64,000 bases of DNA from Doris montereyensis (GCA_037039925.1 JAXRKP010000283.1:1-64000), one strand, 5' to 3'. Numbered from the stretch's first letter, positions 45,845 through 57,730 are shown. Made by a program: numbers and translations. The notes: generated by a model from the sequence alone, not told the origin.

Positions 45845-47135
45845 TCCCTCAAGGCTGGTATTGGTATGGCCCACAGAGCTGGAACCTGTCATAGTTACAA
45901 TAGTGCAAAGCGAAACATGAAGAGAGACACTAGTTTGTTGCGCCTTTTGCTCTCCCAGCTGTTGCTGGTTTCCATTTGCACTTGGTTGAAGGAAGGAAAT
46001 ATGTCTTGCATTTATTTTCCAAGGAACTCAACATCAGATCTTTTCAAGGAACTCAACATCAGATGTTTTCCAAGGAACTCAACATCAGACCTTTCCAAGG
46101 AACCTTGTTTTCCAAGGAACTCAACATCAGACCTTTTCCACATCAGATGTTTTCCAAGGAACTCAACATCAGACCTTTTCCAAAGAACCTAACATCAGAT
46201 GTTTTCCAAGGAACTCAACATCAGACCTTTTCCAAGGAACCTAACATCAGATGTTTTCCAAGGAACTCAACATCAGACCTTTTCCAAGGAACCTAACATC
46301 AGATGTTTTCCAAGGAACTCAACATCAGACCTTTTCCAAGGAACCTAACATCAGATGTTTTCCAAGGAACTCAACATCAGACCTTTTCCAAGGAACCTAA
46401 CATCAGATGTTTTCCAAGGAACTCAACATCAGACCTTTTCCAAGGAACCTAACATCAGATGTTTTCCAAGGAACTCAACATCAGACCTTTTCCAAGGAAC
46501 CTAACATCAGATGTTTTCCAAGGAACTCAACATCAGATCTTTTCCAAGGAACTCAACATCAGACCTTTTCCAAGGAAGTCAACATCAGATCTTTTCCAAG
46601 GAACTCAACATCAGACCTTTTCCAAGGAACTCAACATCAGATCTTTTCCAAGGAACTCAATATCAGACTTTTTCCAAAGAAACAGAACATCAGACCTTTC
46701 CCAAGGAACTCAACATCGGACCTTTTCCAAGGAACTCAACATCAGATCTTTTCCAAGGAACCCAACGTTGGACCTTTTCCAAGGAACTCAACATCAGATC
46801 TTTTCCAAGGAACTCAACATCAGACCTTTTCCAAGGAACCCAACATCAGATCTTTTCCAAGGAACTCAACATCAGACCTTTTCCAAGGAACTCAACATCA
46901 GACCTTTTCCAAGGAACTCAACATCAGACCTTTTCCAAGGAACTCAACATCAGACCTTTTCCAAGGAACTCAACATCAGATCTTTTCCAAGGAACTCAAC
47001 ATCAGATCTTTTCCAAGGAACTCAACATCAGATCTTTTCCAAGGAACCTAACATAGGCCCTAGTATTGTCAGGATTCAAACCAGGATCTCACTGTCTCAA
47101 GTCTGGCATCCTAAGCACTAGGCTCCTGATGTAGG
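45845..47135 (-). repeat. SINE family B interrupted by an internal array
   Basis: The left part (45845-46016: TTCCCTCAAGGCTGGTATTGGTATGGCCCACAGAGCTGGAACCTG...CTCCCAGCTGTTGCTGG) and right part (47045-47135: GCCCTAGTATTGTCAGGATTCAAACCAGGATCTCACTGTCTCAAGTCTGGCATCCTAAGCACTAGGC) are the two ends of one family B SINE. Between them is a 26-bp tandem array. Confidence 0.85.
46010..47048. repeat. 26-bp tandem array, about 39 copies
   Basis: The unit AAGGAACTCAACATCAGACCTTTTCC. The corresponding stretch in intact family B SINEs is TTTCTCAAGGAACACAACGTCTGACC (10668-10693), so the unit is a SINE segment expanded in place. A higher-order alternation of CCTAACATCAGATG and CTCAACATCAGACC is visible in 46180-46510. 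The unit has no stops, hence long open frames in three frames that are not genes. Confidence 0.95.
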
Positions 47136-47754
47136 TTGTTGTTGACATTATTGTTTTTGAATTATTGTCATGAAACAAACAACACAACAGCCAGCTGCAG
47201 AGCTCTCTTGTCTCAGATTTCAATACAGAAACGAAGTGTAAGGCCAACCAAAGAAGTGATTTTACCCACTAGGACAATGAAGTGATTTTAAAAAGTGCAT
47301 ATCTTACTGGCCAGCCCCCAGTCCCCCCCCCCTTTCCTCCTCCATGACATTTTGCTATCATTTCATTAATTAAAGGTTTGGCCAACCAAGTATTATTCTG
47401 CTTCAATCATTTTTGCTTTAGTTTTGTTTCAAAGGCTTTGTTCATGCCGTCGGCAGAGTTTGTATAACTACTATATAGCTGTGATAATGCACCACGTAGT
47501 CAAGGGAGTTATGTGGGCAGTTTCTTTATTGGCCAATGCAGTTGTTTCAAGCATTTTGCTCAGCGACTGGACCAAGGAACAAGTATCTAGTCCATTTGAT
47601 TAAACTATGATTAAACTATGACAGAAGGATTGATTGTGTGTATATTTCTATTCCTTTGCTTTGTTATCTTATGCTGCAATGCCTTTTTCAGTCCTTTTTC
47701 CCCCGTCGTATCCTGTCTTTTTAAATAGAATTCTCTGATTTGATTGATTTTAGG
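47136..47754. other. Intergenic, nothing recognised
   Basis: Unique-looking sequence with a short C run near 47324. No coding signal or repeat match within the window. Confidence 0.45.
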
Positions 47755-48030
47755 TTACAGGCCGTTAAAGGTACCGATAGCTCGGTCCGTAGAGCTGCTG
47801 ACTACTACGCAGAAAACCCGATTTCGATTCTCAGTCCGGGCAAATTTTTCTGGCCCTCCTGTCGACCCAGCAGCGAAATGGGTAGCCAGGTGTATTCAAA
47901 CTCCTCAAAAGTAAAGGCAGCATGAAAAACAATGGCAAACTACCACACTAGATCTGTGCCGTACCCCTAGAAAAATCAGGACTCTACTCCTGATTAAGCT
48001 ACGCTCAACTCTGAGTATGGGGCTTACTTT
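47755..48030 (+). repeat. tRNA-derived SINE, family E
   Basis: The head is GGTACCGATAGCTCGGTCCGTAGAGCTGCTGACTAC and TTTCGATTCTCAGTCCGGGC. The body is TAAAGGCAGCATGAAAAACAATGGCAAACTACCACACTAGATCTG..TACCCCTAGAAAAATCAGGACTCTACTCCTGATT. The 3' part recurs at 41490-41560 and around the LINE insert at 53270-53610. Confidence 0.8.
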
Positions 48031-48129
48031 ACTTGGGTTACAGGCTTGTCTCCAAGTAATAGATTTTATATTAATGAGTGATGAGGAATGAGGATAATGA
48101 ATTTAGCTGTGATGAGTCATTTATATTGA

Positions 48130-48755
48130 CCCTTGCTTTGAGAGACGGCCATCTTGTTCTCTATGTTCAATTTCTTCTCCTCTGTGGCAACCTGGTTAGA
48201 CTAGTGGTTTGTTTACATTTTTCTGATTTCCCACCAGCTGATCTTGCATTCATCCATCTTCACCTTTGTGCTAACTACACTCAAAGGACACGTGCAGCAG
48301 CTGGCCTGCTGATCTCTCTTGTATTGTATTCTATTCTAAATTCAATACAATATAACGTCATTTATGTGACCAATGAGAACCAGCAAAATAAGAAGTGTGT
48401 GATCTGTGGGTTTCTGTCAGTTGAACAACGTGGGCCCACATTGGCAGCTGTCAGTTTCTGTCAGTTGAACAACGTGGGCCCACATTGGCAGCTGTCAGTT
48501 TCTGTCAGTTGAACAACGTGGGCCCGCATTGGCAGCTGTCAGTTTCTGTCAGTTGAACAACGTGGGCCCACATTGGCAGCTGTCAGTTTCTGTCAGTTGA
48601 ACAACGTGGGCCCACATTGGCAGCTGTCAGTTTCTGTCAGTTGAACAACGTGGGCCCACATTGGCAGCTGTCAGTTTCTGTCAGCTTTAAACTTTCAGCA
48701 GAGGTTATGCGCTTGTCGTCAGTTTTGGTGGGTTAAGATTTAAATGGCAAAAGGG
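48130..48755. mobile_element. TTAA-family MITE enlarged by an internal array
   Basis: CCCTTGCTTTG... to ...GGCAAAAGGG. The flanks are TTGA and TCAA, each one change from TTAA. Shares GACGGCCATCTTGTTCTCTATGTTC, CTCCTCTGTGGCAAC, ATGTGACCAATGAGAACCAGC and GTGGGCCCACATTGGCAG with the 286-bp element at 40868. Confidence 0.7.
48411..48680. repeat. 44-bp tandem array, about 6 copies
   Basis: The unit GTTTCTGTCAGTTGAACAACGTGGGCCCACATTGGCAGCTGTCA is nearly perfect, so the expansion is recent. It lies inside the MITE at 48130-48755; the single-copy counterpart is at about 41057-41098. Confidence 0.93.
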
Positions 48756-48964
48756 TCAAGTGAGGATGTTGAAATTCATACGGTCTACATGACCCCTTCT
48801 CCTTCTCATTCTCAGCTTTACGTACAGACGAGTCCAGTCAAATGGTCTCAAGCTGGCCATGACAGCCGATGACCTGGGTTCGTACCCTGTAGTCCTAATA
48901 ATGTTTTCTCTTCTTTTCTCCCCAATGATACTTTATTTTCTTGGTGTTCACACACATGATCAAG

Positions 48965-48998
48965 TGTGTCAGTCAGTCAGTCAGTCAGTCAGTCAGAA
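48965..48998. repeat. (GTCA)n microsatellite
   Basis: About eight GTCA units. Confidence 0.9.
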
Positions 48999-49087
48999 TT
49001 TATGTATTTGTGGCCTGTTTCCTTTTGAGTTTTCTCTTTGCCTATGTCTTTCTGTCTATACTTGTGGCCTCCAGTTCCTTTTAAGTT

Positions 49088-49735
49088 TATCTTCAAGTAA
49101 GTGTATTTAGCTTCCAAGTATAAAGACATTGACATTTACGAATAAAGAAGTGAAATCAATCTTCAAGTAAGTGTATTTAGCTTCCAAGTATAAAGACATT
49201 GACATTTACGAATAAAGAAGTGAAATCAATCTTTAAGTAAGTGTATTTAGCTTCCAAGTATAAAGACATTGACATTTACGAATAAAGAAGTGAAATCAAT
49301 CTTCAAGTAAGTGTATTTAGCTTCCAAGTATAAAGGCATTGACATTTACGAATAAAGAAGTGAAATCAATCTTCAAGTAAGTGTATTAGCTTCCAAGTAT
49401 AAAGGCATTGACATTTACGAATAAAGAAGTGAAATCAATCTTCAAGTAAGTGTACTTAGCTTCCAAGTATAAAGACATTGACATTTACGAATAAAGAAGT
49501 GAAATTAATCTTCAAGTAAGTGTATTTAGCTTCCAAGTGTAAAGACATTGACATTTAGGAATAAAGAAGTGAAATCAATCTTCAAGTAAGTAAGTGTATT
49601 TAGCTTCCAAGTATAAAGACATTGACATTTACGAATAAAGAAGTGAAATCAATCTTCAAGTAAGTGTATTTAGCTTCCAAGTATAAAGACATTGACATTT
49701 ACGAATAAAGAAGTGAAATCAATCTTCAAGCCCCA
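49088..49735. repeat. 70-bp tandem repeat, about 9 copies
   Basis: The unit CTTCAAGTAAGTGTATTTAGCTTCCAAGTATAAAGACATTGACATTTACGAATAAAGAAGTGAAATCAAT is nearly identical between copies, with one 4-bp insertion (AAGTAAGTAAGTG near 49590). Each unit contains AATAAA. Confidence 0.95.
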
Positions 49736-49814
49736 TAGCCCATAGTGGCAAAAACAGAAGTAAATTAACTACATGTTCGTTTGGACTTTGTAACATGTAG
49801 ACCGTTGATGGCTG

Positions 49815-50195
49815 TTGCTGGTAGGTCCTACTTCTTTCCTTTCACTTCTTTTTTGTCTTGCTGTTTCTCCTTAGTTCACCCTGAGATCACGGCAAGTGAT
49901 GGATGGAATAGTAGAAGTAGTAGTAGTAGTAGATTTCAATGAGTCAAGAATTAAAATGCTTTGTGTTTATCAAAAAAAATTGTCTCTCATGGAGCATTAA
50001 CACCTATTTCATGTCCCTAGTCATCACCAAGTTTGAACTTTGTGGTTGTGGGCGTGGCCGGTTGGCTCGCACTGCACCACTAGTGGTAGGCTCTACTTTT
50101 TTCCACTCACTCTTTCACCTATCTTTTATCTTGCTGTTTCCCCTTAATATGCTTCACCCCTCCGAGATAACTGCATACGGTGGACGGGTGAAATT
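49815..50195. repeat. Two copies of dispersed repeat F
   Basis: 49815-49915 and 50085-50195 both carry GGTAGG.TCTACTT.TTTCC.TTCACTC..CTTGCTGTTTC.CCTTA followed by CACC..GAGAT. A (TAG)n tract lies at 49916-49933. Further copies at 18120, 27390, 28100 and 57590. Confidence 0.7.
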
Positions 50196-50944
50196 TGATC
50201 AATCAATCAGGGGTCTTTGGGCTTAAACGATTGATGCAGGTGGTACAGAGGTTGTAGCGACCTGTCAATATATTCATGAATTTTCATGTGTGAACAAAGC
50301 CGGTGTTGATGAGCTTACTAGGTTGTGTTTTTTTTTAATGTTGAAAAATTACTTATTCAGAACACTTTCACTGTTCTCTAGTTATAATCTTCGCCTGTGG
50401 AGAGAGAGAAAAGTTATTTTTGTTATTGCAAGCCAATGTGGATTGACTTGAAAACATGATATAACCTTCATTTATTTAATATATTGTTTGACACTTCTGA
50501 CATGAAATTATTTGTCATTATTGTTCCATGACGATATAGTTTTGTACTGATGAAAATATTTCTAAAATAATATATATTATATATCACTTGATTATTGGGA
50601 ATGGTTTCTTTTGTCTATGGAAATATTTCATGCACCTTAGTCTTTTGTTTTGCTTACTATTACCACTAGCTGGTAATTCTATTCTAATGGGGGAAAACGT
50701 GATTCTTGTTTTATCATGCACTTTGTTAGCCGAAGGTCGGAACAATGATGAATGGGGGCATATATATAAATGTAATTATTGCTTTATTTAAATTGACCTT
50801 ACATCCAATGTGAAAGTGAAAGTGAAAGCTGTGAATCAGCAAACTATTAAGAAAGCCCCTGTGAGTTACAGTTACATTGACATCCTCCAAAGGCAAACAG
50901 TGTGAGTGAGGTGAGAGGCATGTCGAAAGTGAAGGAAGTGACAT
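50196..50944. other. Intergenic AT-rich sequence
   Basis: No gene or known repeat seen, apart from short GTGAAAGTGAAA repeats near 50808-50830. Confidence 0.45.
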
Positions 50945-51115
50945 TAAATGATATTAAAGCCCCATAGGAACAAGGACAATACAAATACAAGGAACAGACG
51001 GGAAAAAAATCTTGGGTCACCATGAGGATTGAACCCGTGACCTCTGCGTCGACACCCATCACCTCGCCATGAAAAAAAAACATGCTGCCAACCGAGCTGC
51101 ATGTAGCTACGCTCT
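50945..51115 (-). repeat. tRNA-derived SINE, family D
   Basis: The 3' part is at the left (ATTAAAGCCCCATAGGAACAAGGACAA). The head on the - strand at 51025-51115 contains GTAGCTCGGTTGGCAGCATG, and GGTTCAATCC serves as the B-box. Confidence 0.8.
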
Positions 51116-51664
51116 TGAAATCTGTAGCCCAAGATTTTATTTCTTGTATGTATCTTGTCTTTGTTCCTCTGGGGCTTAAGTATTTTTTTTTTTTATGTCA
51201 TTTCTTACACTTGACATTTTTCAGGGTTTTGGGTTGGGGTTTTTTTTGTGTGTGTGTTTTTTTTTGTTTTGTTTTGTTTTGTTGTTTTTTTTTCTCTCTT
51301 TTCTCAAGGGAGAAACGGCTCCTCTATGCGAGGATTTATGAAGCATGGTGTCATTAGTCAACCACCAAGCGGATGTCTCCTCTGTCAATGGATATAAATA
51401 ATACAATACCGAGTTGCAAGCTGACCAATGAAAATGTTCCCTTTGTGGTGTTGGCATCACAAAGAAAATAGATTATATATATCATGACCACCTCAGTCAT
51501 TGAGACTCTCATAAAGTGATGATATGTTGGTTTTTTGTACTATTGTTTTGTTATTGAAAATAGAATGAGTTCCTTTCAGTTTCAGTCCATTCATGCGATG
51601 CTAAATTGAGAAAATTAAAACTTGAAGCACTGCAACGAGTGATAAATGAAGCCCCTTGCGCTCT
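51116..51664. other. Intergenic, T-rich tracts
   Basis: T-rich at 51182-51300. A second family D 3' end fragment (TATCTTGTCTTTGTTCCTCTGGGGCTTAAG) lies at 51150-51182. No gene. Confidence 0.5.
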
Positions 51665-51950
51665 GTGTGTAGCTTTGGTGGCTGATCAATTAGGCTGCCG
51701 GACTGGGGATCATTAGCAAAGCCAGGTCCAACGTTGTATTCCTTGGGAAAGACACTTAACACGCATTTTCCCCACTCTACCCATATGCAAATGGGTACAA
51801 GCACTAGCTTGGATGTAAAAACCTGCGTCAGACTAGCGTCCTGGCCAGGAGATGATTATTGTCACTAGTTCCGCTTCACGCTATAGAAACCAGGATAAGC
51901 TTCGGTTCAATAGGCCTTAAGGGCCTTGAAGGAACTTTGCTTTACTTTTG
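51665..51950 (+). repeat. tRNA-derived SINE, family B
   Basis: The only + strand copy: head TGGTGGCTGATCAATTAGGCTGCCGGACTGGGGATCATTAGC, body GCGTCAGACTAGCGTCCTGGCCAGGAGATGATTATTGTCAC, end GGCCTTGAAGGAACT. The B-box stretch is damaged. Confidence 0.85.
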
Positions 51951-52769
51951 TGCTCTGTAATTCGTAATTCTTACAATGTGGGACGATGGAACTCTATCAC
52001 CATTGTGATCTCAATCGTCCGAAATGAAATCCCTTCTTAAACTTCAAGCTATGAAATTGGACCATTCAAATATTAACTCCTGAAAACCTGTCAATTGTAA
52101 TGATCTTCGATTTGCACACAGATGAAAATCCCTTCTTCAATCTTTTTTTTTTTTTTTTTTTTGAACGAGGAGAAGGAAAAAAAAAGAGGGGGTAACAACT
52201 ATGTGATAGAAAAATATTGATTATAAATATAGTCATTATTGTTTGTTTCATGTTTTGAAGTCTTATATTATTATAAATAATGTTATGCATTGCTGTCTAG
52301 ACAGCTCAACATACAGCTGCTGTACATGTATGTACTGTTTCTACTTTTATATATATATTTCTTTGAACAAATGTTTTCCCCATAACACACACATATATAT
52401 ATATATGGAATTAAATATATATACATGTGTGAAATGGAGTGTCACAGAGGGGATTGCATTGACACATTACGACTTGCCCCTTGTTTCTCAGTCCCTCTAT
52501 GCCAATGTCGCCTTTTCTGTTACGATAAACCATCAGTATTTTTTAACTTTTAAAAAATCTTTATTATAATTAGTTTAGTAGTTATAGTGGCTCTAATTTT
52601 AAGCCTAAGAATTGTTTAACTTTAAGTTTGCTGGCTTGTTATCTCTCTGTTTTCTTTTGAAGAATTATGGGGGGAATAATAATAATAAACAGAAATCATT
52701 TCTTTTGTCTAAATTTCTTTCCTTCCTTGTTTTCTTTCTTGTTTTGTCCCAAAATATTTAAATAAAAAT
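51951..52769. other. Intergenic AT-rich sequence
   Basis: Poly-T at 52142-52162, AT tracts at 52350-52435, (AAT)n at 52676-52690. No gene. Confidence 0.5.
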
Positions 52770-53090
52770 AAAGTTCATTCAGTGCCGTTACAGACCTTAG
52801 AGCTGGAGCTTACCCGGTTTCTATAGCGTGACGCGAACAGGTGGTAATAATCACCTCCTGACCAGGATGCTAGTCTGACGCAGGTTTTTTTCTCCAAAGC
52901 TAGTGTTTGTACTTGCACCCATTTGCACCTGGGTCGACTTGGGAAAATGTGTCTAAAATGTTTTTTCCCAAGGAACATAATGTCGGGCCTAGTTTTGCTA
53001 GTAGTCAAACTCGGGGCTAGGAGTCAAACTCGGGACCTCATGATCTCAAGTCCGACAGCCTAACCACTCATCCATCGAAGCTACAATATT
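52770..53090 (-). repeat. tRNA-derived SINE, family B
   Basis: The left end is AAAGTTCATTCAGTGCCGTTACAGACC. The head at the right is duplicated (AGTCAAACTCGGGGCTAGG then AGTCAAACTCGGGACCTCATGATCTC), ending GCCTAACCACTCATCCATCGAAGC. Confidence 0.85.
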
Positions 53091-53274
53091 GCATCCGTCT
53101 GGTCCATCAGAGAAAGGATTGATACAGCAATATGAATATGACAGATGATGTTCTATTATCAATGTAAATTATCATTTTTTTCTATAACTTCTCCATTCGT
53201 TTATTTTTTTAGTCCTGATCACAATTAATAATACTACAATAGTTAACCCAAAGCTCTAGTTCTCTGAAAAAAAC

Positions 53275-53610
53275 ACAGCGGCGAAATAGGTGGCTGGGTC
53301 TATTCATTCAGACTCAGCGAAAGTAAATACGGCATGGAAAGCAATGGCAGACCTCGGAGAAAGTGGGAAGAAGATATAAAGAGGCATTAAAGTTAAAGCA
53401 AAGAAATATAACGTTCACGGAAGGAAACAGAAAATATCAGGACTAGAGACAGATCATTTCAGGGGATCTAAACCCATACACCGGGAGGTAGAATGAGAGC
53501 TGATAAAAAAAGAAAGAAAGAAAAGAAAGCAGTGGCAAACTACCACATTATGTCATATGCCTAGAAAAATCAGAACTCTACTCCTGATTCCCCTACGCTA
53601 TACAGTGAGT
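53275..53610 (+). repeat. SINE family E split by a LINE 3' end
   Basis: The left part (GCGAAATAGGTGGCTGGGT...GTAAATACGGCATGGAAAGCAATGGCAG) and right part (GCAGTGGCAAACTACCACATTATGTCATATGCCTAGAAAAATCAGAACTCTACTCC) are consecutive parts of family E. Confidence 0.75.
53351..53528 (+). mobile_element. 5'-truncated LINE insertion
   Basis: Reads AGAAAGTGGGAAGAAGATATAAAGAGGCATTAAAG...GGAAACAGAAAATATCAGGACTAGAGACAGATCATTTCAGGGGATCTAAACCCATACACCGGGAGGTAGAATGAGAGCTGAT. This is the same 3' end as the LINE at 6338-9400 (which encodes RKWEEDIKEALKHRN), with a GAAA-rich tail. A repeated AAGCA(A/G)TGGCA at both edges looks like the target-site duplication. Confidence 0.85.
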
Positions 53611-53674
53611 ATTGGACATCTTTACTTTATTTTCTTACAATACGTACATAGCTATGAGATCTTATTTCTGGCTT

Positions 53675-53775
53675 CTTCTTCTTCTTCTTTTCTTCTTTTC
53701 TTCTTCTTCTTCTTCTTCTTCTTCTTCTTCTTCTTCTTCTTCTTCTTCTTCTTCTTCTTCTTCTTCTTCTTCCTT
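53675..53775. repeat. (TTC)n microsatellite
   Basis: About 33 TTC units with two TTTTC interruptions. Confidence 0.97.
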
Positions 53776-54059
53776 ATTCTTCTGTGGGACTCGATAGTTT
53801 TATTAGTTCCAACCCCGAAAGGAAGAAAACATTTGTTTTCAAATAAAACCTACCCGCCCCTCCTTGTCCAGGTAGTCTAAAAGTGTTAATTTCAAGATGG
53901 CCCTAGAGATATTTAAAAAAAGAGAAAAAAATTAAAGGCAGGAGCCAACCCCATATATACCCCATGATACGTTAAATGTTAAGTCCACGTACAGTCATAA
54001 AAGTACATGCATATAGTTAAAGAAGTATCAAATTTAAGATTAGAAATGTAAGAATAACT

Positions 54060-54647
<588 letters not shown>

Positions 54648-55077
54648 CACAGTGTTAAAGATACCATGAGCAATTGTTTGAAGGAAGGATTGATAATTGT
54701 TGTACAATTTCTGGTTTCAACTGACAAAAAATTCCAAATAGCTGGGGGGGGGGGGGGAGGGGGGGTGAGGGGCGAAAAGGTGAAAGAACGTGCAAGAAAT
54801 TTTGTCCTAGGGACACTTCTTTTCAGTTGCAAAGATTGTGATGATCTAAGAAGAGGGTGATTGGAGTTGTGAACTTTAACAAGACATTTTAGATAGTTGT
54901 GGGGGGGGGGATGAGGGGGTGCAGTGTCTTAAGTGCAGTTGGATGTGAGTGTGAGACATTCAGACATGCTTTCTTATAACATATATATATATACGATTGT
55001 CTTCTCTTCTCAAGTATTGTTAGTATCAGGAAAAACCAAAGATGAGAATGATGTTATGTGTTATTTTACAGATTATG

Positions 55078-55132
55078 AGATGATTTGATTTGATTTGATT
55101 TGATTTGATTTGATTTGATTTGATTTGATTTG
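55078..55132. repeat. (GATTT)n microsatellite
   Basis: Eleven TGATT units, next to a family A SINE whose tail reads GATTTGATTT in reverse; probably grown from that tail. Confidence 0.9.
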
Positions 55133-55149
55133 TTTATACTATTATATAC

Positions 55150-55580
55150 GTTTACAATTAATTATTAAGGGGGTCTCGAGGGTTTTTGGTAGGATTTATA
55201 AAAACAATCTATTTTTGGTTGTTGCCTGGACTGCCCTGTAGTGTAGTAAGTGTAATTGTAAGTGTAAGTGTAAGTGTAACCGTGACTGTAGAAAGCCAAG
55301 GCGTCGTTAACGTCCACGGGGTTGTCTGTGGCCTGCACATGGGAATGGGATTTCCTTTTTATCGTCTGTCGCTCGCCGATAGGCCTGGGTGTCGGTTAAT
55401 TTACCTGTACCAAGTATTGGGGCTAGGAGGTGGGAGGGGAGGGGGAAGGGGGTGGGGGTCGGGAGTAGGATAGATTTTACTTCTTTCTCTTTTTTTTTTT
55501 TTCTGCTCAAGAAATGTTTCAATCTGCCTGCCTGTCTATCAGTGTCAGGCACGAACCTACGACCTTTTGTTTCAGGATGA
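55150..55580 (-). repeat. SINE family A, diverged
   Basis: Matches family A in order: GGGGGTCTCGAGGGTTTTTGGTAGGATTTATAAAAA, GCCTGGACTGCCCTGTAG, (GTAAGT)n insert, CCAAGGCGTCGTTAACGTCCACGG, CGATAGGCCTGGGTGTCGGT, and the head complement GGCACGAACCTACGACCTTTTG. A G-rich insertion lies at 55426-55465. Confidence 0.7.
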
Positions 55581-56299
55581 GATTGAGAGGCACGCCCTGG
55601 ACCATCGAGTTATCCTGTATCAGTTGAATGAAATCATCGATGACGAAATCAAACTGTCAATTGTCATAAATAAATGTGATGATGATATTGAAAATGAGTT
55701 CAGAACTGACGTCATTGTCTAAGAAATTAACTTATATGAAGAAAAAGATCGAGTCCCAGCGGAGATGAGTTAGAATTTCCCGTAAAACTAAAACCTGAAA
55801 ATGGCACTGTAAATAGACTGTAATAGACAGGACAAGGACGTGACGTTTCGGGTTTCCTCATAATATCTTTTTCTCTTTGTTTTAGTCATCCCCGACAAAC
55901 TGAGGAGCATATGTTTTTAATCACGTTTGTCCGTCTGTCTGTCTTTGAACAAAATAACTCGATGGAATTTTCAGGCTAGGTCGTAAATGATACAAGGAAC
56001 AAAATTGATTCATATATTATGGGGATGCTTTGAATCACTATCTGGATACAACAGTGGTTCTTAATTTGGGTTCGAACGACCCCCAGGGGTTCGGTGAGTC
56101 AGTCGGAGGGGTTCGGCGGAGGCCAAGACAAGCGCGTGTGTGTGTGTGTGCGTGTGTGTGTGTGGTATAATTATTAGTATTCTATTTTTTCCAATTACGA
56201 AGGGTTCGGTGAATACACGTATGAAACTTGCGGGGTTCAGTATCTACATTAAGGTTAAGAACCGCTGGCAACGAAGAGCTTTTAAGGGATTTTTTTTTT

Positions 56300-57290
56300 A
56301 TCATTCAGAGGTGTAACTGTAAGCATTGGTGGCGATAACTTGACCAACATAAGATATGCAGATGATGCCGTGTTAATGTCTGTGTAGAATGGGAGCTGAT
56401 AAAAGAAAAGAAAGAAAGAAAGAAAAGAAAGCAATTTGTTGTAAAGAGAGATAATAAAATATTAGAAATGATGGATAGACGAAGCAAGTTTGAAAAGAAG
56501 AATAGTATTGAATACAAACAATGAGACAAACACATAAAGAAAGAGTGCATCAAGGCCAAATGTCACAATATGTTGTGTCTATCATTCTCTGGGATGTATG
56601 TGGGTGTCTGTCTGTCTTTCTCTGGTATGTGTGTGTGTCTGTCTGTCTTTCTCTGTCAATTTAACAAGTAGAGAACAGACTATAAAACAAGTAACACAAT
56701 TTAAATACCTCGGCGCAGTCATAACAAACAACTGCAAAGACATCACCGAAGTAAGGCGAAGGATAGCAATAGCAGAACAAACATTGCATAATATTAAGGT
56801 TGTTGTCTCCAATTCAAAACTGAAAACAGATACGAAAATACAGACAGCGCAGACATACATATGTCTTTTCCACACTATTATATGCATGCAAAATGTGTTT
56901 AGATGCACAATGTCGTAAACGTTTAGAAGCATTTGAAATGTGGATATTTAGATTATTTAGAAGAATATTGAAAATCCCCTGGACAACAAAAATAACAAAC
57001 ATGGACGTTCTGGTGAAAATTGGAAAAGAAAGAGAACTTATGAAGAACATCAAGACAAGGCAAATGGGATTTTTGGCCATGTGTGGAGACAAGATGGACT
57101 AGAAAAACTAGCAACATGTGGATTCATAGAAGGGACAAGAGCTCGTGGCAGACATCGCACCACATACGTAACGGCGTTAAGACAAAACACGTCCGATATC
57201 ACCACCAACTCGGATTTTACAAGAAGCACTGAACTGAACACAGAACAACATGGAGAGGATGGTCGGCAACGTGTTGAATAACGCAAGCCA
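56300..57290 (+). mobile_element. LINE RT/C-terminal fragment with a nested LINE tail
   Basis: Reads GVTVSIGGDNLTNIRYADDA (RT catalytic YADD, about 56310-56370), MMDRRSKFEKKNSIEYKQ (56468-56522), TIKQVTQFKYLGAVITNNCK (56668-56730), RRIAIAEQTLHNIK, then CRKRLEAFEMWIFRLFRRIL (about 56911-56970). A RWFGH-like segment near 57070 and the tail GTRARGRHRTTYVTALRQ follow. Frames change several times. A different family from the 6.3-kb LINE, whose 3' end (GTAGAATGGGAGCTGATAAAAGAAAAG) is inserted at about 56383-56430. Confidence 0.8.
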
Positions 57291-57589
57291 CAAATGATGA
57301 TGATGATGATCATCATCATTGTGAGATGGGCCCATTAAAAAAAGTTTTTATCATGGCTAAAATAAAGTGTTCAACATGGTGTTTAACAAAGTGCGCAAAA
57401 GCATGCCCGGCCACTTGAAGATCCTGTTTGATTTCTTTCAATGTAATGGGCAATGTCTTTTCTCGGGAATGCTATTAGTTTAAATATTCTCTTTTCCTCT
57501 TTCCTTGATTTCTTTCTACTCCTGCTCTCAGTGCCCTTTTTTTCTTCTTTTATCTTTTTCTTTTCTGGGGTTTTTCTCACATCACATTC

Positions 57590-57730
57590 TGGTGCTACTG
57601 CCAGATCCTATTATTTATATTTTCCTTTCACTCTTTCACGTACCTCTCATCTTGCTGTTTTCCTCTTAATTAATTCGCCCTGAGAACACCGCATAAGAGT
57701 AATAATAAGACCGACAGGGTAAATTTCAAT
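57590..57730. repeat. Dispersed repeat F
   Basis: GGTGCTACTGCCAGATCCTATT..CTTTCACTCTTTCACGTACCTCTCATCTTGCTGTTTTCCTCTTAAT..CGCCCTGAGAACACCGCA. Confidence 0.65.

Noticed and set aside
46407..47121. Three overlapping open frames of about 180-220 residues with FSKELNIRPFPRN-type repeats
   Set aside because: They are the three frames of a 26-bp array without stop codons, inside a SINE. Equal openness in all frames is a property of the unit length, not of coding.
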